Source: an uncultured Fusobacteriaceae bacterium (GTDB taxonomy: Bacteria; Fusobacteriota; Fusobacteriia; Fusobacteriales; Fusobacteriaceae). From it: 5,020 nucleotides of DNA. This document shows positions 1 to 5,020 of this stretch, piece by piece. The stretch covers positions 1 through 5,020 of the forward strand of contig CAMTJB010000103.1 in assembly GCA_947072715.1 (NCBI GenBank). The letters run 5' to 3'. Under the pieces are notes generated by a model, which saw only the letters and a list, made by a program, of their open reading frames with translations, was not told the origin of the DNA and did no database searches. A program made the translations under genes and the position numbers. Every line of letters starts with the position of its first letter. Position 1 is the first letter of the stretch.

Positions 1-2035
1 ATAGTGGAAACTCTTTAATGGCACCATTATTAGCTTTTAAATATTCAATACATTCATCCCTGACAAGTTTTATAGTTTTTACATCATGAATAATATCTAT
101 AAATTTAAAATCTGTAACACCACTTTGTCTTACACCAAATATTTCCCCAGGTTTTCTAAGTTTCAAGTCTTCTTCAGCAATCTTAAAACCATCATTAGTA
201 GATTCCATAATTTCCATTCTAGCAATGGATGTTTCATTTTTAGTATCAGATATTAAAAAACAATAAGATTGATGTTCACCTCTTCCAACTCTACCTCTAA
301 GTTGATGAAGAGATGATAGTCCAAATCTTTCAGAGTTATTAATAACAATAATAGAAGCATTAGGGACATTAACTCCAACTTCAACAACAGTAGTAGAAAC
401 AATAATATCCACAATACCATTTTTAAAATCTTCCATAACAGAATCTTTTTCTTTTGAAGAGAGCTTTCCATGAAGAATTCCTATTTTAAAATCTCTTAAA
501 TATCTAGATACTTCATCTGAAAGATCTATAATTGATTTTAAAGATGATTTTTCAGATTCTTCAATTAAAGGAACTATAAAATATGCTTGTCTTCCTTCAC
601 TAAGTTTTTTATGAATAAAATCATACATTTTTTTTATATCACTTTCTGAATTCAGATGTTTAGTTTTTATTGATTTTCTCCCAGGGGGAAGTTCATTTAT
701 AATGGATAAATCTAAATCGCCATAAATACTAAGAGCAAGAGACCTTGGAATAGGAGTAGCACTCATGACAATAAGATTAGCAAGAACCCCTTTATCTCTA
801 ATTATTTTTCTCTGTTCAACTCCAAATCTATGCTGTTCATCTATAACAATTAAGCCAAGTTTTTTAAACTGAACACTTTCCTGTATAAGGGAGTGTGTCC
901 CAACAATAATATCAATCTCGCCATTTTTAATAGATTCAACAATTTCAAGCTTCTTTTTAGCTGTTAAACTGCCTGTTAATAACTGAATTTTTAATCCTAA
1001 AGATTCAAAATCATGTTTATGAGATAAATAATGTTGAGTTGCTAAAATTTCAGTAGGAGCCATAATAACACCTTGATATGAATTTTCCGCCATATATAAC
1101 AATAAAATCATAGAAACAATTGTTTTACCACTTCCAACATCCCCTTGAATAAGACGATTTACAATTTTTCCTTGAGATAACTCTTTATGAATTTCAGTTA
1201 CAATTTTTTTTTGAGAGTTAGTAAGTTGAAATTTTAAAGTGGATAAGAATTTTTTTACGTACTCTTTTTTATCTTCAAGAATATAGTTAGAGTGATTAGA
1301 AATATCAACACTATAACGGGAACTTAAAATGCCCATCTCTAAAAGTAGTAACTCTTCCACAGCAAATCTTCTTTTAGCATTTTCTAAATTTCTGTCATCA
1401 CTGGGAAAGTGAATGTTTTTAAGAGCTAATATTCTACTCATAAGCTTGTATTTAAAAAGAATCTCATTTGGAATATTTTCAAGAAAAATTTTAGAGAACT
1501 CATTAAAAAATATTTGAATATATTTTCTTAACATATTTTGTGAGATATCTATTGTACTGCTATAAATAGGTAGGATTTCACCTTTATAAAAACTTGTATT
1601 TTGAGCAGAAACTAATTTAAATTCAGGATTAACCATTTTTAGCCCAAAGTTACTATGTTTAATAGTTCCGATAAAATAATATTCAGAACCTGATTTTAAA
1701 ACTTTAGAAATATATGGGGAACTGAACCAGGTAAGTTCAACTATTCCACTACCATCAGATATAGTAGCTCTAACAAGATTTTTCTTAGTTGGAGAGTGTG
1801 AAAGGTTAATATTAATGACCTCACCTTTGATAACAGTATATTCATTATCTTGAACTTCTGAAATAGGTTTCATATTAGTTCTATTATCATAACTTCTAGG
1901 AAAATAATAAAGCAAATCATAGATACTATTAATTCCTAGTTTTTTTAATTTTTTTAAAAATTTGAAATCCTTATCAGTAAATTTAGAAAAAGTAATATCT
2001 GAAAAAGGCTTGTGAAGTATAGAATAAGTATTCAT
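1..2035 (-). CDS. recG: ATP-dependent DNA helicase RecG (C-terminal end cut by window edge)
   Basis: RecG is a cytoplasmic superfamily 2 double-strand DNA translocase that reverses stalled replication forks and branch-migrates Holliday junctions during repair. Reading from the ATG at 2035 gives 678 whole codons with no stop before the window edge. The family is about 680-690 residues, so only a short tail is missing. Residues about 1-230 form the N-terminal wedge/OB-fold region. The helicase motifs follow in order: the Q-like LTNSQ near 271-275, Walker A GDVGSGKT at 298-305, Walker B DEQH at 399-402, motif III SATPIPR at 425-431, and motif VI QLRGRVGRG at 578-586. The conserved TRG-region residues follow at about 600-640. 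All catalytic motifs are intact. A strong Shine-Dalgarno precedes the ATG, but at unusually long spacing. The gene lies behind the rny terminator, so it probably has its own promoter. Identification is secure. Confidence 0.97.
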   Translation of the reverse strand, partial: MNTYSILHKPFSDITFSKFTDKDFKFLKKLKKLGINSIYDLLYYFPRSYDNRTNMKPISEVQDNEYTVIKGEVININLSHSPTKKNLVRATISDGSGIVELTWFSSPYISKVLKSGSEYYFIGTIKHSNFGLKMVNPEFKLVSAQNTSFYKGEILPIYSSTIDISQNMLRKYIQIFFNEFSKIFLENIPNEILFKYKLMSRILALKNIHFPSDDRNLENAKRRFAVEELLLLEMGILSSRYSVDISNHSNYILEDKKEYVKKFLSTLKFQLTNSQKKIVTEIHKELSQGKIVNRLIQGDVGSGKTIVSMILLLYMAENSYQGVIMAPTEILATQHYLSHKHDFESLGLKIQLLTGSLTAKKKLEIVESIKNGEIDIIVGTHSLIQESVQFKKLGLIVIDEQHRFGVEQRKIIRDKGVLANLIVMSATPIPRSLALSIYGDLDLSIINELPPGRKSIKTKHLNSESDIKKMYDFIHKKLSEGRQAYFIVPLIEESEKSSLKSIIDLSDEVSRYLRDFKIGILHGKLSSKEKDSVMEDFKNGIVDIIVSTTVVEVGVNVPNASIIVINNSERFGLSSLHQLRGRVGRGEHQSYCFLISDTKNETSIARMEIMESTNDGFKIAEEDLKLRKPGEIFGVRQSGVTDFKFIDIIHDVKTIKLVRDECIEYLKANNGAIKEFPL

Positions 2036-2047
2036 ATTAGTGAAAAT

Positions 2048-2056
2048 TCACCTCCT
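2048..2056 (-). promoter_or_regulatory. Shine-Dalgarno of recG, long spacing
   Basis: The minus strand reads AGGAGGTGA, a full-length match to the anti-Shine-Dalgarno sequence. The last G of AGGAGG lies 15 nt before the ATG at 2035, longer than the usual 5-10 nt. No in-frame ATG, GTG or TTG lies closer, so the ATG is still the best start. A small inverted repeat, GTGA-ATTT-TCAC (2051-2040), lies between them and could shorten the effective distance if it folds. Confidence 0.8.
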
Positions 2057-2082
2057 AGATTAAAAAAATATTTTATAAGTTT

Positions 2083-2095
2083 ATTATATATCATA
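2083..2095 (-). promoter_or_regulatory. Candidate -10 region for recG
   Basis: The minus strand holds TATGAT (2095-2090) and, sharing one base with it, TATAAT (2088-2083), both close to the sigma70 -10 consensus and upstream of the recG Shine-Dalgarno. No good -35 is visible. TTGGAC in the terminator stem is 15 nt from TATGAT, which is short. A promoter here is expected because a strong terminator separates recG from rny. The stretch is so AT-rich that chance -10 matches are likely. Confidence 0.4.
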
Positions 2096-2102
2096 ATTAT
2101 TT

Positions 2103-2137
2103 AAAAAGGTGTCCAAAAATTAATTTGAACACCTTTT
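2103..2137 (-). terminator. Rho-independent terminator of rny
   Basis: The two arms are 2137-2124 and 2117-2104 and can form a 14-bp stem with one G-U pair (core GGTGT/ACACC) around a 6-nt loop (2123-2118). On the minus strand the stem's own U-rich 3' end runs into TTTTT. The hairpin begins 4 nt past the rny stop codon. The A-rich 5' side means the plus strand also ends in T-rich sequence, but no gene converges from that side. Confidence 0.87.
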
Positions 2138-2141
2138 ATAT

Positions 2142-3707
2142 TTATTTTGCGTAATCTACAGCTCTAGTTTCTCTTAAAATTGTAACTTTAATTTGACCAG
2201 GATACTGCATAGTTTCCTCTATTTTTTTAGCCATTTCTCTAGCCATTATAGTAGATTGATCATCACTAATAATTTCAGGATTAATAACTATTCTAATCTC
2301 TCTTCCAGCTTGAATTGCAAAAGATGATTCAACACCATCAAAAGATTTTGCAATCTCTTCAAGGGATTCTAATCTTTTAATATAAGTAGAAAGAGTTTCT
2401 CTTCTTGCTCCAGGTCTTGAAGCAGAGATGGCATCTGATGCTTGAACTAAGATAGCTTCAACAGATTCAAATTCAACTTCATTATGGTGAGCAGCAACTG
2501 CATTAAGTACAACTTGCTTTTCTCCAAATTTCTTTAAGAATTCAGCACCAATTAAGGCATGAGAAGTTTCAATATCATGATCTAATACTTTACCTACATC
2601 ATGTAAAAGTCCAGCTCTTTTTGCAATTTCAGTATCTGCACCAATTTCAGCAGCAATATTAGCTGAAAGTTTAGCAACTTCAATTGAGTGAACTAGGATA
2701 TTTTGTCCATAACTTGTTCTGAATTTTAATTTTCCAATAGTTTTAACAATTTCAGGATGCATACTAGAAATACCTAACTCAATAAGAGCAGCTTCTCCTG
2801 AATCAATAATATCTTTTTCAACTTCTTTTTGAGCTTTAAGAACAATCTCTTCAATTTTTCCAGGATGAATTCTTCCATCTGTAATTAATTTTTCAATTGC
2901 AAGTCTAGCAGTTTCTCTTCTAACAACATCGAAACTTGATAAAACAACAGCTTCAGGAGTATCATCAATAATAATGTCAACACCAGTTAAAGCTTCGATA
3001 GCTCTGATATTTCTACCTTCTCTACCTATAATTCTACCTTTCATTTCATCGTTTGGTAAAGTAACAACTGAAACAGTTGCATCTACAACATATTCTGCTG
3101 AAGCTTTACTAATACAGTTAGAAAGGATTCTTTTTGAAATTCTTTCTTTTTCATCTTCTAGTTTATGTTCAAACTCTTTTATAGCAATAGCTGTGTCATG
3201 AGTAAGTTCATTTTTAAGCTTAGCCATGAAAATCTCTTTTGCTTCAGATTTTGATAAACCAGCAATTTTTTGAAGTTCAACTTCTTGTTGTTGTCTGATT
3301 TTTTCAATATCTTGTTTTTTTTCTTCTAAATTCATAGAAATATTTTCAAGCTCATGTGATTTTAATTCAAGCTTTTCAATTTTTCCATCAAGAGCTTCCT
3401 CTTTTTTTGCAAGTCTACTCTCTTTCTGTAATAATTCATTTTTAGAATTTTTAATATCTCTTTCTGCTTCTTCTTTTAAAAGATAGATAGATTCCTTAGC
3501 TTTAAGTTCTAATTCTTTCTTCATAGCAGCAGCTTCTTTTTCTGTAGATTCTAATATCTCTTTAGATTTTATTTGAGATTTCATAACTTCATCTTCTAGA
3601 TTATTAAGGTCAGCTATTTTTTTATCAATAACAGACTTTTTATAAATCATAGAAAAAATTATGGCAGCAGAAATAAAACCAGTACTCATTAATATAAAAA
3701 GTGTCAT
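2142..3707 (-). CDS. rny: Ribonuclease Y
   Basis: RNase Y is the membrane-anchored endoribonuclease that starts mRNA decay in many bacteria lacking RNase E. This 521-residue protein is full length for the family. It has an N-terminal membrane segment (residues about 2-22), then a long charged coiled coil (about 25-200). A KH RNA-binding domain follows with the GxxG loop GREG at 228-231, then an HD metal-dependent hydrolase domain with H340, the HD pair H369-D370 (in LLHDVGK), H407-H408 and D425. A conserved C-terminal region ends the protein. All expected metal ligands are present, so it should be active. The ATG at 3707 is supported by AAAGGA (3720-3715) 7 nt upstream and by the membrane segment beginning directly after it. 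The gap from the STAS gene is short and holds no terminator, so co-transcription is likely. A strong terminator follows. Confidence 0.98.
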   Translation of the reverse strand: MTLFILMSTGFISAAIIFSMIYKKSVIDKKIADLNNLEDEVMKSQIKSKEILESTEKEAAAMKKELELKAKESIYLLKEEAERDIKNSKNELLQKESRLAKKEEALDGKIEKLELKSHELENISMNLEEKKQDIEKIRQQQEVELQKIAGLSKSEAKEIFMAKLKNELTHDTAIAIKEFEHKLEDEKERISKRILSNCISKASAEYVVDATVSVVTLPNDEMKGRIIGREGRNIRAIEALTGVDIIIDDTPEAVVLSSFDVVRRETARLAIEKLITDGRIHPGKIEEIVLKAQKEVEKDIIDSGEAALIELGISSMHPEIVKTIGKLKFRTSYGQNILVHSIEVAKLSANIAAEIGADTEIAKRAGLLHDVGKVLDHDIETSHALIGAEFLKKFGEKQVVLNAVAAHHNEVEFESVEAILVQASDAISASRPGARRETLSTYIKRLESLEEIAKSFDGVESSFAIQAGREIRIVINPEIISDDQSTIMAREMAKKIEETMQYPGQIKVTILRETRAVDYAK

Positions 3708-3730
3708 ATTTTTTTCCTTTTAATAATTTT

Positions 3731-4078
3731 TTAGTTAAATTTATTAACTGCTTCCTCTTCTGTTTCATATATTTCAAATAATTCATCTAATCCAACCATT
3801 TCAAAAATAGTCTTGATATGTTCATTAAGTTTAACAAGTTTAATATCCCCACCTGCATTTTTAACTATTTTAAGTTTTCCTCTTAAAATTCCCATAGCTA
3901 AACTATTAATGTGAACTAAATCTTCAAAATCGATTATAAATTTTACTGTGTCGGCTTCAACTAATTTAGATATTCTATCTTTTAGCTTAGGTGCAACTAA
4001 AGCATCTAACTCACCTATAATTTTAATAACCTTAATATCATTTAGGTTTTTTTCAACAATTTCAAAATCTACTGTCAT
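3731..4078 (-). CDS. STAS-domain anti-sigma factor antagonist (RsbV/SpoIIAA-like)
   Basis: This 115-residue protein is a single STAS domain, the usual size for RsbV/SpoIIAA. Family proteins bind a cognate kinase when unphosphorylated, releasing its target, and are switched off by serine phosphorylation. Visible hallmarks are the N-terminal strand pair with the G-E-L-D turn (22-25), the central strand VKFIIDF (45-51) and the phosphosite loop INSLAMG (57-63). S59 aligns with the phosphorylated serine of the classic (M/I)DSSGLG loop. The aspartate before it is N58, and the second serine and glycine are L60 and A61. The C-terminal helix after KLNEHIKTIF is typical. The start codon follows the kinase stop with no gap (TAAATG). 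Its Shine-Dalgarno AGGGAGG (4096-4090) lies inside the kinase gene, so translation is probably coupled. The family is secure; the true partner target is unknown. Confidence 0.92.
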   Translation of the reverse strand: MTVDFEIVEKNLNDIKVIKIIGELDALVAPKLKDRISKLVEADTVKFIIDFEDLVHINSLAMGILRGKLKIVKNAGGDIKLVKLNEHIKTIFEMVGLDELFEIYETEEEAVNKFN

Positions 4079-4480
4079 TTAATTATTAACCTCCCTTAGT
4101 TTTTTTTCTACTTTAAAGATGGTACCGTTGATTTTTTTTTCAATTTTAAAATCATCAGCTATAGCTCGGGCTAGAAAAAGGCCCATTCCCCCCTCTTGTT
4201 TGCTAATCTTTGTTTCGTCAAAGCCTAGTCCATTATCTTCAACAAGAAGTCGTATACTATCATTAGATTTACTAATTTCAATAATAATGTCTCCAGGTTG
4301 ATATTGATATCCATGCTCAACAACGTTTGTAGCTAGTTCATCAACAACTGATAAAAGTTGAAAAACCTCTTTAGGATCAATATGATGAAGTTCTAGGTAA
4401 GTTTTGACAAGAGCTCTAATAAGTGCCAGATTTTCTAAAGACGAAGGGATATTAATTTTTACTTCATTCTTTTTTAACAT
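4079..4480 (-). CDS. RsbW/SpoIIAB-type anti-sigma factor serine kinase (HATPase_c)
   Basis: This 133-residue protein is a stand-alone GHKL ATPase domain of the anti-sigma regulatory type. Such proteins hold a target, usually a sigma factor, and phosphorylate a STAS antagonist. The N-box is VVDELATNVVEHGY (45-58), with catalytic-type E48 and Mg-binding N52. The G1 box is EDNGLGFDE (81-89), and the G2 box GGMGLFLAR (97-105) forms the ATP lid. All nucleotide-binding residues look intact, so it should be a working kinase. It overlaps the lipoprotein stop by one base (TAATG) and has AGGGG 7 nt upstream (4492-4488). The STAS gene begins immediately after it and is the obvious partner. The order is the reverse of rsbV-rsbW and spoIIAA-spoIIAB, and no sigma gene is adjacent. 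The G2 form resembles RsbW-like proteins of broad partner-switching systems more than sporulation SpoIIAB, but that is an impression. Confidence 0.93.
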   Translation of the reverse strand: MLKKNEVKINIPSSLENLALIRALVKTYLELHHIDPKEVFQLLSVVDELATNVVEHGYQYQPGDIIIEISKSNDSIRLLVEDNGLGFDETKISKQEGGMGLFLARAIADDFKIEKKINGTIFKVEKKLREVNN

Positions 4481-4866
4481 TACTTATCCCCTTTTTGTCG
4501 AATATCAATTATTTCCCACTTGTTATTTAAGAATTTATATGTGATTTCAAAATAAATAGTTACCCCATTAGCAAGAAAAGCTATAGTATTAATAGCTGTA
4601 TTGTTTGTAAAAATAGGGTTTGAGTAAAGAATATCAACATTTGTAAAATCAGTGTTTTCAAGCTCATTTAAAACGTAATTATTTTTAAGATTATTATTAA
4701 AAAAAGGCTTTAATTTATCTATATTTCCGTTCTTTAAATGAAATTTAAACTGACTTAATTGTGTAGTAAGAACAACTCTATCTTTATCTTCCAACGATCT
4801 ATTTGAAATGTTAGAACAAGCAGTTAATAAAACAGTAAAAATTAGAATTAAAAGTCTTTTTAACAT
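4480..4866 (-). CDS. Small lipoprotein, possibly NTF2-like fold
   Basis: This 128-residue protein starts with a lipoprotein signal: two basic residues (K3, R4), a hydrophobic core (5-14) and the lipobox LTAC, with C17 as the lipidated cysteine. Serine follows the cysteine, so in a diderm the outer membrane would be the default destination. The mature part has a helix around LSQFKFHLKNGNIDKLKPFF and ends in strands YFEITYKFLNNKWEIIDI. That pattern of a helix with a 'how much is left' motif and a closing W-x-I-x-D-I strand is common in NTF2/SnoaL-like domains, but I could not confirm the family. The function is unknown. The ATG has GGGAG 7 nt upstream (4878-4874) and lies just behind a strong promoter, making it the first gene of the cluster. 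As a surface or periplasmic protein co-expressed with a partner-switching pair it might be a sensor, which is inference. Confidence 0.85.
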   Translation of the reverse strand: MLKRLLILIFTVLLTACSNISNRSLEDKDRVVLTTQLSQFKFHLKNGNIDKLKPFFNNNLKNNYVLNELENTDFTNVDILYSNPIFTNNTAINTIAFLANGVTIYFEITYKFLNNKWEIIDIRQKGDK

Positions 4867-4896
4867 AATCTAACTCCCATAAATTTACTTAATTAA

Positions 4897-4925
4897 ATAA
4901 TATCATACAGTGGCTATTTTATCAA
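4897..4925 (-). promoter_or_regulatory. Sigma70-type promoter of the lipoprotein-kinase-STAS-rny cluster
   Basis: On the minus strand the -35 box is TTGATA (4925-4920, five of six to TTGACA). A spacer of exactly 17 nt follows, then the -10 box TATTAT (4902-4897, five of six). A TG one base before the -10 (TGATATTAT) makes it an extended -10. The predicted start is near 4890, giving a leader of about 24 nt that contains the Shine-Dalgarno. This is the best promoter match in the window, and no comparably good one is apparent immediately before the downstream genes of the cluster. Confidence 0.78.
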
Positions 4926-4945
4926 GGATTGATTCAAAGATATTC

Positions 4946-5020
4946 CTATAATTTGTTTAAAATATCAGCAATAATTTCCGATTCAGAAAGTTCATCCAAA
5001 TTATACCATATATAATCTTT
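4946..5020 (-). CDS. C-terminal end of an unidentified protein (partial)
   Basis: The minus strand is open from the window edge for 24 codons and stops at TAG (4948-4946). The residues include a W-Y-N-L-D-E-L-S-E-S-E-I-I stretch and end ILNKL, an acidic, amphipathic-looking C-terminus. That composition looks like a real protein end. Most of the gene lies outside the window, so no function can be given. A second frame is also open for 20 codons but its peptide is purely hydrophobic/basic and less convincing. No clear terminator separates this gene from the promoter that follows. Confidence 0.55.
   Translation of the reverse strand, partial: KDYIWYNLDELSESEIIADILNKL

Noticed and set aside
253..471. 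Minus-strand 72-codon open frame rich in leucine
   Set aside because: It lies wholly inside recG in another frame; the recG frame carries conserved helicase motifs there, so this is a shadow.
2037..2051. GTG-started four-codon leader peptide before recG
   Set aside because: The GTG overlaps the Shine-Dalgarno itself, so it has no ribosome site of its own.
2974..3201. Plus-strand open frame opposite rny
   Set aside because: It is antisense to the KH and coiled-coil region of rny, has no convincing ribosome site, and shows no recognisable protein features.
4119..4301. Plus-strand open frame opposite the kinase gene
   Set aside because: It is the complement of the conserved ATP-binding boxes; the serine- and proline-rich peptide is an antisense artefact.
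4918..4934. Small inverted repeat ATCAA-TCC-TTGAT as a terminator for the upstream gene
   Set aside because: The stem is only 5 AT-rich base pairs with no T-tract after it, and it overlaps the -35 box of the cluster promoter.
4957..5019. Alternative open minus-strand frame at the window edge
   Set aside because: It gives a short hydrophobic/basic peptide; the neighbouring frame ending at 4946 has a more natural C-terminus.

Overview
The window is very AT-rich, and every gene I can support lies on the minus strand, so transcription runs from high to low coordinates. Low G+C, heavy use of AGA and A/T-ending codons, a lipoprotein signal suited to a diderm, and a membrane-anchored RNase Y together suggest a Fusobacteriota-like bacterium. 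A low-GC Firmicute is the main alternative. This assignment is inference, because no taxonomic marker is present.

Layout, in transcription order: (1) 5020-4946, the last 24 codons of an unidentified gene; (2) 4945-4867, a short intergenic region with a strong sigma70-type promoter (TTGATA, 17 nt, TATTAT, with an extended -10); (3) a tight cluster of four genes: a small lipoprotein with an NTF2-like look (4866-4480), an RsbW/SpoIIAB-type anti-sigma factor kinase (4480-4079), an RsbV/SpoIIAA-type STAS antagonist (4078-3731) and rny, ribonuclease Y (3707-2142); (4) a strong Rho-independent terminator directly after rny (2137-2103); (5) a short leader with a candidate promoter and a strong Shine-Dalgarno; (6) recG (2035 to the window edge), missing only its extreme C-terminus.

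The first three cluster genes are joined by a 1-nt overlap (TAATG) and a 0-nt junction (TAAATG). Only 22-23 nt without a terminator separates the STAS gene from rny. The four are therefore probably one transcript. The kinase and STAS proteins form a partner-switching pair in which the kinase phosphorylates the STAS serine and so controls which partner it binds. No sigma factor or PP2C phosphatase gene is in the window, and the order kinase-then-antagonist is the reverse of the classic rsbV-rsbW-sigB and spoIIAA-spoIIAB-sigF operons. The pair's target is unknown here. Its linkage to the main mRNA-decay endonuclease is the most interesting feature of an otherwise ordinary housekeeping region. 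I see no mobile elements, CRISPR arrays, tRNA or rRNA genes.
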